From Erpobdella octoculata (Eukaryota > Annelida > Clitellata > Hirudinida > Erpobdellidae), in assembly GCA_963978895.1 (NCBI GenBank), contig OZ022245.1, positions 26,139,584-26,203,583 on the forward strand: a stretch of DNA of 64,000 nt. Direction: 5' to 3'. The translations under genes were made by a program, and so were the position numbers. Below the pieces are notes generated by a model that was not told the DNA's origin, made no database searches, and saw only the letters and a program-made list of their open reading frames with translations. Shown here in pieces: positions 23,196 to 36,317 of the stretch (position 1 is the first letter of the stretch; the number at the start of each line of letters is the position of its first letter).

Positions 23196-25533
23196 AAGCT
23201 ATATAATGGCGGGAAAATTTTGCCCCCCCCTGGAAAATGCTGAATTTACGTCCCTGTCTAGGAGTGAATAGCTAGCTAGGCCTTGAAGATAGTCAAAGTC
23301 GTCTCCTGTCAGCCTTACTGGAAAGAACATGCTGGAACAATTCAACGCACACATAAGCACACGAATAAATGGAAAGATGGGGAACAAATGAGAATGGAGA
23401 GGGAAAGAGAGAAGAAGGACAGAGACAGAGAGATGAAGTGGGACATATGGAGAGGGAGGACATTCGTCAGGAAACAGGAAACAGACAGACCTGAAAGCAT
23501 AGTACGCCAGTCCAGGCAGCCAGGACAGCACTATAATGGGGGTCATTAAAAACCAGCTAAGAGACCTCGAGTCCCTCTGCAGCACCTGGAAAACACTCAG
23601 GCCGGCCGACGGACAAATGACCGGGAAAAATTTAATGAAACGAAAAAAATGAGATTGGATGGGACGTGGAAACGAGGGTGGATGGAGACGAGACGAGAGA
23701 AAGGCTGCAAACTACTCCGGCGATTTCCTGTCGTGTTCAGAAAGTACTCAATCTCGTATTGTGCTTTCCTATTTTAACACCATCACCCCGTCCATCACGT
23801 TTCGTCTCCCCCCCACCCCACCCCCATGAAAACAGGAGGGTAATTGATAACTGGCGCGAGTTCTTTCCCCACTGGGTGATTCTTTTGTCTTGATGCAGGA
23901 TACCATCATAATCATCATCATCATCACCTAGCAGGGGAAGCAATCAATTAGCTCTCCAATAACAATAGCCATTCATCTCTAGCAGCTTAAATTGTCTGAA
24001 ACATGGACAGAAGAGGAGAAGCAGTAGCAGTACAGATAGACAGACAGACAGAGAGAGAGAGAGAGAGAGAGAGCTTCAAGTACGATTACCCTGCCCATTC
24101 TCAGCCGAGAGTAGCAACCAAATTTGTTTCCATTTCCGACGCACTGAGCCCGTTGATTGGGGAGACCACTAGAGCCAAGACCAGCCCAGCCCCCAGCATT
24201 TGAAGCCTTGGGTCTGGCTCATACACAGACCACACAAACAACACCATTTTGACGTTTAATTTATAACATTAAAAGCTTCTCAAAAGAAACATTTTAAACG
24301 TACGAATTTTTAAACGTATTTCTTGCAATTATAACGCGGATACGTTGTATTGTTGTATAAAAAAGTTTTTTTATTATTCTTTGATCAGATTTCAACCTAT
24401 TTCGTTTTTTTTACATTCTAAAAAAAACCCCGCTTACTCAGGGTATTATGCAAAACATTACCCCTGCAGCGACCTGTTGCAGATCCCTGCTAAGCGCCCC
24501 CGTAACGCCCACACAAATAATGACCATAAAGATTTTTTTGGCGCATTTTATTCTGAAAGTCCTCAAACAGATGAAACAAACAAACAAACCCACGCACACA
24601 TACATGCGCTAACACAGAGACAGGGACAAACACACATGCCCGTGTGTGTGTGTCTTACGGTCAGTGAATAATTTAAAAGGCAGTAATTCATTTCCAAGCC
24701 GCAATAAAAACTGCAAAGAAAACCGTTTTTGTCGAGTGCATATCTCATTGTCAACGAAAAAAATTTAATTATTAATTGTTTAAGTAAAATATCAGAGTGA
24801 GAAAAATAACTGCAGCCATTTTATTTTTAACGATGAAAATTATTCATCCAACATCTCAACCACCACCATCTCAACCATCAACATCTCAACCACCAATCAG
24901 CGTCTTGATGTCTTTATTAACATCATCCTGGCCATCTGTACAATTGGAGAGCAGGAGCAATATTCTCCAAGGAATTTTACCACCAGAGAAATTGCAGACG
25001 AAAATTCTTTTATAAATGGTCAATATTGGTCAAGCATTGTAGGAAAATGAAAAACAATTTCAAACATAGCTTTCATTTGCAAGGCAATGCATTCATATTC
25101 GCTGCCGCATGCATCTACCGACCAAAATATGTCATCTTGTTTTGCAAAAATCATTCCACATTCAAGGCACACCAGCTGGGACCAATATATCGTCAGATCA
25201 AGAATTTTTATTCAATTGTTTCATTTATTTTTACGGTTCATTCATATATCCATCCATTCATATATCCATCCATTCCTCCATATGTCCATCCTTTATTCTG
25301 TCCATACAAACATGACCATATATGAATAAATACAAACACCAATTCTCTCTATTTAGACCCATCTCCAGAGCGGAAACCCCGCGAAATGCCACATCATCCT
25401 ATATATCATTTAATCTAAAACCCATTTGAGGAAAAGTAAAAACACCTTTTCAAAGTGGAATTTTCAAAACTCAGCTAACATGCCCGTATGGAATGCTTAA
25501 TAGATGCAGACAGAAGGTTAAAGTGAAAGAGAA

Positions 25534-25536
<3 letters not shown>

Positions 25537-25608
<72 letters not shown>

Positions 25609-25609
25609 C

Positions 25610-25652
<43 letters not shown>

Positions 25653-25657
25653 CGAGG
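25537..25657. repeat. (GA)n microsatellite
   Basis: Long GA run with two interruptions (aagcg, aaa). Confidence 0.95.
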
Positions 25658-26360
25658 AGGGAATATAGAGAGCAAAAGAAGCAAACACTAGTTTTCTTTA
25701 AAAAACTGAGGAGTATTATAACATGATAAACGGACACAGAAGAATTAAAACAGTACAATAGTATAATGGGGAAAAAAACTAATGCTGTCTGCGGTCGCTT
25801 GGATGGGAAGTAGTATTCCCGTGAATCCCTGCTTGTCCAGAAATGACCCCGAACAACAACCAGAAGAAATTCAATTCAAAAGCTACAAGATATGAATACA
25901 TAAGACTGACATGATGGATGCACAGCATGGAGGAGATGAAAGAATGATTGCTCAACATCCTGGTTCAAAGGTCAGACGCTGCAAACATAAAACTTCATAT
26001 AACTGCCAACTGACATAATTTCCAAATCTGGCTCTCTACACAAGATGTACAACTTACTCTGAACTTACTACATCTTACCATAGACTTCTAGTCCTACTCT
26101 GTACAGAACTACCATGTAAGATATGTACAACTAACAACTGTGTCCAGTACTACTGCGTAAAACACTAATCCGTAGGTACAACAACGCCTATTACTGTACA
26201 GTACTAATAAGTACTACTGAGTATACACAGTAAAAAATGAATTTTTTGAAGTCTAAAAAAACATGTAGTCTAATAAAGATAGAAAACTGTTCAATAAAGA
26301 CTCATATACTGCTGATTTGTTTCTAAATTTATGAGGCAGATTAAATCAATTTTAACTATT

Positions 26361-26477
<117 letters not shown>

Positions 26478-28249
26478 TACATACATACATAACCTCTAAC
26501 ACTAACCTATCTTTCTATTTCTCCATCTAATTGGACCGTTATTACACAGCAAACCGAAAGGTTTGGAGCAACCAAAAGAAATAGCTAAGAAAGAAATAGC
26601 TAATTCGCCTAAAATTGACCGAAAACTCCATCACTGGAAAGGGAACTAATTAGAGATTATGGCTCATTGTAACAACAAATGTACACACTTCAAGTAAAAC
26701 GACATCTGGACACATTTTATTTCGGACAGCTGACATGGTCCGTAGAAATTACTGAGCTTCAAAGTCAGGACTAACTTCTCCATCTAAGCCAATCCTCCAT
26801 TCCAGAACAAAGATGTTACAAGTCTATCTCAATCAATCAAATTGAATTGAATTCCAGGAGATAATATTGTTTTCAATGAATATACATGAAGCTGGTGAAG
26901 CGACCGACCGATGGTATCAGTACATGACTTTGATGTGGACAAATGTGAACAATTTTATTTAATTTCACCACAATGATCGAATTATTATTAATAACTTTTC
27001 TTTTATTGAATAAAATAACAACAAAGACATCTTACAAACACACACACACACGCACACATGTGCTGCATCATTTATATAAAAATCAATTCAGTCTGAAAAT
27101 TTGAATATACACACAATGTTGTAGGTCTAAAAAATCAAGAACCATTTTACACAATTTCAAAATATTCCTGACATGTTACTGCCCTGTATTATGTAAAGAG
27201 GTGTTATTAGAAATGATGGCAAAGCTCTCATTATTTTGACACCACTGATAAAGATGATGATGCAATGCTGATGACAATGAAGAAGATAATGGTGATGATA
27301 ATGATGATAAGTGGTGATAGTGATGATGATGTCTCAGTCCTATCAGCAGGAATCAGTAGCTACCTGAGTAACCTAATGTTTGAGTGAAAGAAAAAAAAGA
27401 AAACAAGTAGCCTTTTTAAAACTTCAGATAGCTGGACTTTAAGAATAATTTTAGATATAAACCACCTGAGATTGGTAGAATATTGATTAGGTGAACTATT
27501 TGAATGCTGAATATGCAAATAAGTTGATTAATCACCATTTTTTTTGGTTACCTATTTCATCTCCATTGAAAAAAAAATCCCTTCTAATATTCCTAGATCC
27601 AAAAAGCAGAGTGAAACATAACAATTAGTGAAAAAAAAAATTATTTCAAGTAAAAAAAAATAATTTTTTTCAAATTTTTTTAATATATATGCAGCTGATT
27701 TTGACGAAATGGCAGTACTTTTTAATGGTGCCTGTTTTTCATATATACATATATGCATGTGTGTAGTGTGTGGTGTGTGTTTTCCTTCCTTTTCTATCAA
27801 TAAAAACGTTCGGAAAAATGTAATAAAAAAGATACGAAAGATCGACAAAAAATGGAATTCCCCGCTTGTGTTCAACCAACAACAAAAAATACAAGAAAGA
27901 AAAGAAGAAATCTACACCGAACATCAAGATGAAAACAAAAAGTTGGAAAATAAATGGTCAGGATTTGCTTTCATGAATGAATTCGTCAGGTGAATTCACC
28001 AGGTGCATGAATGAATTCGCCAATGAATTCACTATATACATGAATGGATACAATACGATTGCTAATATCAACAAACACGAATACAATTTACCACTGCAGA
28101 CAAATAAATTCAGTCACCAGGGATATAAACATGAGGCAGACTTACATCGGGACATGCAAACTGGAACAACCGAGTGGAACATAAAAAAACCTCGAGTTTG
28201 TAGTAAAAAAAAGAAGAAATTAATGACTGGCACTGATCAAATAGGATGA

Positions 28250-28382
28250 TGGTAGTGATGACAATAATAATGATGATGATGATAAATATGATGATAAATA
28301 TGATAATGAAGATAATGATAAATATGATGATGACGATGATGATAAATATGATGATGACGATGATGATAAATACGATGACAAT
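28250..28382. repeat. GAT/GATAAATAT array
   Basis: Degenerate tandem of gatgatgataaatat-type units of 15-24 bp. Confidence 0.85.
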
Positions 28383-28723
28383 GCTGAAGATTGCTGAATT
28401 AGTGCAACAGATGACATAAACAATGAAATAATAACTCAAAATCTCATACAGTTGTTTGTTCTAATCATTTCGGGTATTACAGCTGAGACAAAAGTGATAT
28501 TGTTTTTTTTAGCTAGTGAATTATTATTTTAAAAAAACAGTGTGTAAATCATTGTAGAGGATTTAAATGTGAATGTTTGTCATGAAACTGATTATAAATA
28601 GCAACAAAAACACAGTGATTGAACATCAACCTATTCAAATGTTTTATTTCAAAGGAAAACGTTTATTGCTATTAGTATCACCTTCAATAAACATTGAAAA
28701 CAAAAAATTAAAAAAAAAGAAAG

Positions 28724-28728
<5 letters not shown>

Positions 28729-28784
<56 letters not shown>
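28729..28784. repeat. (AAT)n microsatellite
   Basis: About 18 uninterrupted units. Confidence 0.95.
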
Positions 28785-28788
<4 letters not shown>

Positions 28789-31207
28789 AATTCAATCAAG
28801 TTTTCTCGACGTTTTCTTTTTTTTAACATAATGGAGGCTGTTCAACACATTGAGTTTTTAATAAATAAAAGCCTAAAAAATATAATGTGTGTGCGAGTGT
28901 GTGTGCAGTTGGAAAGAAAAGAACAAGAGGACAGATGGATAAGAGGATGAGTGGGTGGGTGGATGAAAATATAAATTAGGAGGAGATAACATCTTGTAAG
29001 AGATCAGTGTCAGGTGAAGGAATGCAGCAAAGCATTCCTTCATATCATAGGAAAAGCATTTCCACAGAGAAACCAACCTTAACTCTATAAACTACAGTCA
29101 CAGTGCTTTAAAAACTAAACAACAGTTCAATAAGTATTTTTTTTATTAATTAATAAGTGATTTATAATAATAAGAGTGATAAATTCATTAGTGGATCTTT
29201 CTCTCGAACAATATAAAACTAGAGATTCTGGATTAAAAATAATTCTAGACCATTGACCTAAAATAAATATGAAGTCCATAGCAAGATGATTCTAGAATTC
29301 ATAACTGTATGCCCTTATATATTAATTATGTAACAACTATTTGGTTTATAATTACAAACAGAAAACTTGATGAGCAATCAAGAAGCTTTCCATCTTCTTA
29401 TAGAAGAAAATCATCAACCCAGGCTGAGTCGAATGTTTCATTAACGAAAAAGTTTTTTTTTTTCAATAAAATATGAGGAAAAATTAAAGGCAAAAAACTT
29501 TTTGAAAAAAATCATGCTTACAGTTACAGTTGCTATCCTTAACAGATGCCTGTCCTTGAATGGACAAGCGATCAGTCATGTTGGTCAAGCACTGATCAAG
29601 TGAGCCACTGGTGTTAATGTGAGCCATGTTGTTATTGCCCGGATACCTTGCCCATGACAATCTCCTCTTCAGCAGCTTCAGTGATAATCTTTTCGACCTT
29701 TATTATGATTATTATTATTGTTATTATTTCTATCATCATTATACAAGAAAGAATTTCAAAATGGTTTATTTATATCCATTGCTATGCTTGTGCTGGTTAG
29801 AGTCATGTGTTCAAGACACGTGCAAAAAAGCTCCAAAGGTTGGTATGTGGGTGATTCACGTGTAGAATTATTATAAACTGGTTGTTACTATCATGTGCCT
29901 TAGGTCTATATTAAGATGTGCAATTAACTAAAAATTATATAACATATTATATATTAATCATACTTGTAGTGTGGCAGTAAATAATTTTTTATATATATGT
30001 TACATAACAACTGATTATCATAAATATAGTTATAATTAGTTTTTTTAAATACAACTCTTTGTAGTCAGTGTCTTAGTCTTGATCTAATATAATAATCAAT
30101 CTAAAATAAAAAATGTAGAAATAACATCACATTGACAAGTGTACAGCAGTAAAGTAGTTTTGAATAGAATAGTTCTATGGTATAATTACTACAGTGTAAT
30201 TATTAGTTTATGTAGTTAGTTTATTATTAATAGTATAGTTAATCAAATTAGAATATTTAAAAAACTGCTGTCTGCTGGAGAGAAACATACTTGTGCTTCA
30301 CTGTCTCCATGGCCGGTCCCGTTAAATATTCACAACATCCTATTTTTAACAAAACATGAAAATCACAATTTAATTAAAATAAAAAATTAACGGCAAAAAA
30401 TTATCCAGGCGTTGAACTGATCCTAGCTCTAGCTAGTTTTGTTATTATATTCGGTTCTCGGTTCAGCTCTCCTCTTATCCGAACAAAAACAACAAGCATC
30501 TAAAACGCGCAAGTACTGTGCTAGTTGCCATTAATGCCATTAATGCCATAATATTTAGTTTAAATTTGAATTTTTAAAATTGTTTTAAAATGTTTATATA
30601 TTTTTTATTACATATATTTATAAATTTTGTAAAAAAAAAGTTTCCATCCCACCCTTGTAACAATAATTAGCTCTTGGCATTAAAAAATAATGCGAGTAAA
30701 ATAATTGTTAATTAAACAGTTATGCTGAATAAAATTTATTGTTATCTATTACGGTAAAATACAAGATTATTTAAAATAAAGTAAATTAACTCTAGCGAAT
30801 AAGTTGAAATCTTGGAGAGTTTTAAGTTGATAAATTCATTTAAACATTTTTAACTGTTCGTTACTTGGAGGCTCCAAGTTGGAGCTATACGAATATTAAG
30901 TATTACAACTAACAACTAACAAATAACTTAACTTTTGCTTTTTATTTTGAGAAATTATGTAGCGCTGTACTGAAGTTAAGAGCAGACTGGCTAAAAAACA
31001 GGTGGCAATATATCTTAATGTTCAACCAATCAATCAGACTAATAAGTAACAATCAAACTTGTGTTTGTATCATTTGTATGGCACTTTTTCATATTTTCAA
31101 GGATACTATTTTTCAGACTATTTGTTTATTAGCTTAAATCTGAATAAAAATTATGATCTGAACTAACTAGATTTTAAATGCAGATTTATACAAATCAAAG
31201 AAGAACA

Positions 31208-31555
31208 AGTAAATTAAAAACGAATTTTTAAAACCAATGCTCTTATATGTAATTAAAACACAAATTTTGCAATCAATTTTTTCTTATATTACTCTTTTAT
31301 TTTATGTTAAAGTCGAAATATCTTAATTATATCGAAATATCGAAATTAATTAAAATTATCTAAATTAATTGACTTATTGTAAAACTAATAATTGAATATT
31401 GCATTGTCTTCTATTTTAAGCATGTATGCAAAATTTGAAAAAATCTATCATCAGGAAGTGACTCAAAAATTGATTGCAAGATTTGAAACAGACAGAGAAA
31501 CAAACAGACAGACAGAGAAACAGAGACGACGAGTTAATAAAAGCATTGGTAATAA
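31208..31555 (+). repeat. Dispersed repeat family, copy B
   Basis: Near-identical to copy A (15257-15751) from gtaaattaaaaacgaatttt to ttatgttaaagtc. After a short AT spacer it continues from ctaaattaattgacttattg to gacgagttaataaaagcatt. It lacks both the duplicated 5' block and the TA run of copy A. The internal agacagagaaac repeat is short and diverged. Confidence 0.85.
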
Positions 31556-31701
31556 TAATAAAAATATCATCAAAAAGCATCGAATTTAAATATCTCAACT
31601 ATTTTCATGAAAATTTCGTACACGCTTGAGAATCGCGGTCAGTGAGTGTGGTTCGTGTTAACTTGGTAAAATAGTCTGCCAGTCGGTTAGCGTTTTGTGG
31701 T

Positions 31702-31806
31702 CAAGAAAACCCTCAAGAAAACCCTCCAGAAAACCCTCAAGAAAACCCTCAAGAAAACCCTCAAGAAAACCCTCAAGAAACCCCTCGATAAAATCCTCAA
31801 GAAAAT
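31702..31806. repeat. 12-bp tandem repeat (aagaaaaccctc)
   Basis: About eight copies, the last ones diverged (cccctcgataaaatcctcaag). It runs directly into dispersed repeat copy C, and copy A begins with the same aaaatcctcaagaaaatt word. The array therefore probably grew from the end of the element. Confidence 0.9.
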
Positions 31807-32057
31807 TAACTAAATTAATTGACTTATTGTAAAACTAATAATTGAATATTGCATTGTCTTCTATCTTGAGCATGTACGCAAAATTTGAAAAAAATCTATC
31901 ATCAGGAAGTGACTCAAAAATTGATTGCAAGATTTGAAACAGACAGAGAAACAGACAGAGAAACAGACAGAGAAACAGACAGAGAAACAGACAGAGAAAC
32001 AGACAGAGAAACAGACAGAGAAACAGAGCCGACGAGTTAATAAAAGCATTGGTAAAA
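31790..32057 (+). repeat. Dispersed repeat family, copy C (3' part)
   Basis: It matches copies A and B from ctaaattaattgacttattg onward. It carries an expanded array of seven agacagagaaac units (31941-32024), where A and B have one or two. It ends at the same gacgagttaataaaagcatt boundary. Confidence 0.87.
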
Positions 32058-33010
32058 AAGGTGTGAATTCAGAAATAATCAAATTTTACTGAAAAAAAAT
32101 TTCACGCGATCTTGATGAACAAAAACACGCATATTTGATAAATCAAAAAACTAATAAAATAAATCTTATACTGTGAAAATTAGCTTTACCTACAGGCTGT
32201 TACAAGTGAATGGCGCCAAAGTCAGTAGCAAAACACCTGCTCTTTATTCCGGGTGTCATAAATAGTATCATTAAAATCATTAAAATCATTATTAATCGAC
32301 AGAATTAAAGCAACCATTAACTGGCCAGGCATTTATATCAAATTTTAACAGCAATTTAAAAGTTGATTTTTTTTTTAATAAATGGATTTTCTTGAATGTC
32401 TATAAAAAAAAACTGCTTCATCAAATCTTTTCACATTTTGTTGAAATATATTCAACCTAAGAATCTATCTATAAAAAATATAGTTGATAAAAACTACCAA
32501 ACCAGGCAGATGTTAATAATGACGCGACTAACAAACAGGCGGAATCTACGATTGAATATGTATGTACTTTGACAGCTTTCAATTTCCTAAATCTTCCAAA
32601 ATGTCAAAAATAATAATAAATTATTATTATTATAAATACCTAATGAAAACTATTTCATAACATTCACCAATTAGCGACACGCAAACCTAGATTATCCTAA
32701 ACTCACAATAAAGTGGTTTCGTGATATATATTTTTCTATATTGTACCTAGTAGGCATACTCATATCTTTTGCGTGATCAATTTCCACTGAGCACGCAAAT
32801 GAAATGGGATTATAAGTTAATAATCTTTTTGCCTTGCCAGTGAGTCTCGAGAACGTGGTGTCTGGTCACGGTCAAAGCGTCCCTCCTCCTCCTCCTTCTA
32901 AGTCTCCCTTTGACAACGACGTGACATGCGACATTGGCGTTTGCATCATTTTGCACTGAAGTCATGAGATATGCTGCTGCACCGCGAATGGATGTCATAC
33001 GGTTACAACT

Positions 33011-33180
33011 CTCTTATTATCTGTCTGTCTGCCTGTATGTTTATCTCTCTGTCTGTCTGTCTGTATGTCTGTCTGTCTGTCCGTCCGTATGTCTGTCTTT
33101 CTGTCTGTCTGTTTGTCTGTCTGTCTGACTGTCTGTCTGACTGTCTGTCTGACTGTCTGTCTGATTGTCTGTCTGTCTCT
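33011..33180. repeat. (CTGT)n array
   Basis: Tetranucleotide CTGT run with regular ctgactgt interruptions toward the 3' end. Confidence 0.94.
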
Positions 33181-33679
33181 CTTTTTCTTTCGTTATGTTT
33201 TTCTGTATTTCTCTCTCGCTCAGTGTAAACTTTAAGCACAGACATTCCTAGAGCCCAGAGTAGGACTAAGAGTATATAATCCACTGTAATTCCATCTTAC
33301 TGAAAGAATGAATGAAATCTTTGCAGAGCCATTAAGATGCATGGCGTGCTTCTCTCTCGCGTGTATTTTTATTCAGAGAAAATTTACAATTTATTGATTC
33401 AAAACTCTGTACTGATAGCTTCTTATGATTATTCACTATTTGCATTCTGCTTCACTAGCAGTACATTTTTCATCATTGGCAAACATTCTTTTTTAATTTG
33501 TTAAGTATTCTGGAAGCTTCTTAAAAGACATTGTATTGAAAAATGAGAAGCAAGTATAAGTTGAATTGAATTAAAACTAATTTTGATCAAAAATTCATGG
33601 TTCACTGCTAACAATTTTTAAGTTTTTCTGGAAAAAATACGGTTCCAATTCTTGGTTTCAACGTTTATGCCGGCAAAGT

Positions 33680-34190
33680 CAGGGGCGTCATTTGGGGGGG
33701 GGGCACGGAATGCCTTGGTATTTTCTAAAAAAAATTATTTTTTTTTTCAAAAATAAGGAAGAAATTTTTCAAAAATGATTGAAAAAAACTACTTACGACT
33801 ACCCATATCCCCCGGTTATCAAATATTTATTGAGGCAAAAGTGTGTGAGGTTTTGGAAAATGCTTGGAGAAAGTATATCTACGAATATCCGACTCCAATA
33901 AAAACTATTTTTTTTAGCAGAAGGTATAATCATTTAGTAAGAAAAATTGTAGACTGTTTGGAAAAATTGTAGAATGTTTTGGAGAAATTGTAGAATGTTT
34001 GGAAAAATTGTAGAATGTTTTGGAAAAATTGTAGAATGTTTGGAAAAATTGTAGAATGTTTGGAAAAACTGTCGAACGTATGAAAAATTGTAGAATGTTT
34101 GAATATTTGAAAAACTATGCCTCTGGCCTCATGGTTTTTTAAACATTCCGTTACCCCCACCCCCGTGGTTTTGCCGAGATGACGCTCCTG
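33680..34190. mobile_element. hAT-type non-autonomous element, 511 bp
   Basis: Inverted ends caggggcgtcat ... atgacgctcctg differ at one position. They are flanked by identical 8-bp direct repeats, ggcaaagt, at 33672-33679 and 34191-34198. G- and C-runs lie just inside the ends, as in the element at 21869. An internal tacgactacc(c)...ccggttatca segment also occurs inverted in that element near 22797-22825, so the two are related. A 20-bp tandem repeat fills 33941-34101. No transposase. Confidence 0.9.
33941..34101. repeat. 20-bp tandem repeat inside the hAT element
   Basis: About eight copies of gaaaaattgtagaatgtttg with 20-21 bp spacing and a few substitutions. Confidence 0.93.
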
Positions 34191-34340
34191 GGCAAAGTAG
34201 GTAAAAATAGCTTTTTTCCGTTGCTGACTGTGGGGAATTTATGAGCCATGAGGGCGACTGATGTCTGCTGGAGTTCCTTAACAAGCACGACCAGCCAAGG
34301 TCTACGTGATGGAATAAAATTTACGACTCCCGGTTATCTC

Positions 34341-34440
34341 TCTCTCTCTCTCTTTCTCTCTTTCATTCTCTTTCCTTCTCTTTCCTTTTTCTTTATCTTT
34401 CTTTTTCTCTTTTTCTCTGCTCGTCTCTTCTTCTTCTTCA
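34341..34440. repeat. Pyrimidine-rich CT/CTTT tract
   Basis: Tandem ctctctctc then cttt-type units, about 100 bp of nearly pure pyrimidine. Confidence 0.88.
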
Positions 34441-35195
34441 TAGCGTCTCAGAAAGAGTTCGAACAGAAGGCTGTAAATAATTTGAATTCTGTGCTCGCAA
34501 AAAAAACGGCGCCGAAACGAGATAAAGAGAGGTGTACGAAGAGCCATTAGATCAGAAAGAGAGAGAGAGAGAAAGAGAGAAAGGGAGGGAGGGAGGGAGG
34601 GAATACTTATGATGCGACCCCTCCACTATAAACGGCCTTTAATTTAAAAAAAAATATCTATCAACATCGTTAAACATAAATTGTCAATAAGTCACGAGTT
34701 TGATGATTTTCACTTTTACAAGCGTCACATTAGTTGTGGCTGTACCGCCTAGAATCGAAAGTCAATTCCACCTCGCTTACTGAGGACGTCCCAGGCTTGA
34801 ATGGAGGATAAGGGGAAAACCAGGACGGTAACAGGAAATACTTTGAGATTTCCACCTAGTGCTATTTTTTGTTTTAAAACACTTAGAATGCGAATAACAT
34901 GCACACAGTTTAGAAAATTATTTTGTCCAGATTTTTTCACTTCCTACCTCCAAAATGGTGCTTCTGTATTTTTTGTTTTCATGTTTTGTTTCGCTTGGAA
35001 CGTCTATGAATGAACAATATATGCTGCATAATGTTTTGTAGTCGATAGCATGTGGTCCAATTACATTATTTTATTATAAACTGAAATAAAAAATCTGCTG
35101 ATGTAACAAAAAACGAAAGTCTTCAGTAACGTTGTGAGTGTACAGGAGCTCAAAAGTATCAGCAGCTTGCGACTGCAATTAATCAAACAGTTACT

Positions 35196-35430
35196 AATAC
35201 TAATACTACTATCTTACTGCTACCTCTACTGCTACTGCTACTCCTACTACCTCTACTGCTACTGCTACTCCTACTACCTCTACTGCTACTGCTACTGCTA
35301 CTGCAACTACGACTTCGACTACGACTACGACTACAACTACAACTACAACTACTACTACAACTACAACTACAACAACTACAACTACAACTACAACAACTAT
35401 TATTATTATTATTATTATTATTATTATCAT
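35196..35430. repeat. ACT/ACTACA trinucleotide-family array
   Basis: Compound array: tacta/ctactgctactc (18-24 bp units), then cgactacgacta, then caactacaacta and ending in (ATT)n. It is open in several frames on both strands but purely repetitive. Confidence 0.92.
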
Positions 35431-35551
35431 GACTGCCATTAATACAAATAATAATTTTTTTTACTCCGAGCTGGTAATTCCCATGCAGTCGTGCCACGGC
35501 AGGCAGCACCAGAAGTGATTTTTTTTAAACAAGAAGAAGATTTACGACTTG

Positions 35552-35569
35552 AGAGAGAGAAAGCGAGAG

Positions 35570-35622
<53 letters not shown>

Positions 35623-35641
35623 GGAGGGAGGGAGGGAGGGA
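35552..35641. repeat. (GA)n followed by (GGGA)n
   Basis: GA run of about 60 bp that changes abruptly to gggaggga units. Confidence 0.95.
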
Positions 35642-35995
35642 GAAGTGGAAGCAAAAAAGCAAAAAAAGAGATTTTTATGTTTACCGGGCCTGTATGTAAG
35701 GAGGATCTCCAGACGCCGATGAGTAACCATAGTAACTAACCATCCAGCTGACGCAGTCCTTCCTGTGATGAAAAAGAATGAAGCGATAATTTACAAAGTG
35801 TGAATGGAGGAGAAGCGGATGAGAGAAGGAAGGGAGAAGTAAAATAGATGGCGAGAGAGAGAGAAGGCTCGGGAGTCAGAATGGAAAAAACCCTGAAAAC
35901 TTCAGCCCACCTCAGCACTCTCCCGTCTTTGTATAATGTCCTTTTTTCCATTCATAGTAAGACACGTTTGTCGTCGAATTGTAATTTTGTATTCA

Positions 35996-36161
35996 TTTTC
36001 TTGTTCTTTCATTTTCCCGTCTCGAATTTACTTTCTTAAAATACATTTCTCAACTTCTTTGATAAAGAAATTGGAATATGTTTTAGCATTTATTCCGTAC
36101 TTTATTATCGGCTTCCTGTTGGACAATTTGACCTATCCCAGTTTATTATTGGTTTGAAATG

Positions 36162-36203
<42 letters not shown>

Positions 36204-36317
36204 GCGTATACCCCGTCTAACTATTGCATATATATATATACATATGCAATAAATCATGGCTTGTTATAATTTTTTATCCATTTTCTTGTTCTTTCATTTT
36301 CCCGTCTCGAATTTACT
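35996..36317. repeat. Direct duplication of about 39 bp, 283 bp apart
   Basis: The words attttcttgttctttcattt and tcccgtctcgaatttactt occur at about 35996-36034 and again at 36279-36317. The spacer holds a TA run (36166-36202) and a second atatatata...catatgcaata segment. Confidence 0.85.

Larger units (their letters stand above)
21869..23256. mobile_element. hAT-type non-autonomous DNA transposon, 1388 bp
   Basis: The ends are perfect 14-bp inverted repeats (cagggacgtaaatt ... aatttacgtccctg). They are flanked by identical 8-bp direct repeats, tctaggag, at 21861-21868 and 23257-23264. An 8-bp target duplication and CAG...CTG ends are typical of the hAT superfamily. G-runs just inside the left end and C-runs inside the right end extend the imperfect inverted repeat. 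No transposase ORF is visible. Internally there is a tandem duplication of about 130 bp (21906-22035 and 22037-22166), and a Helitron-like tail seems to be nested at 22974-23195. Confidence 0.9.

Noticed and set aside
24093..24192. Minus-strand 32-residue frame with a signal-peptide-like hydrophobic start
   Set aside because: Too short, no continuation by splicing that I can support, probably chance.
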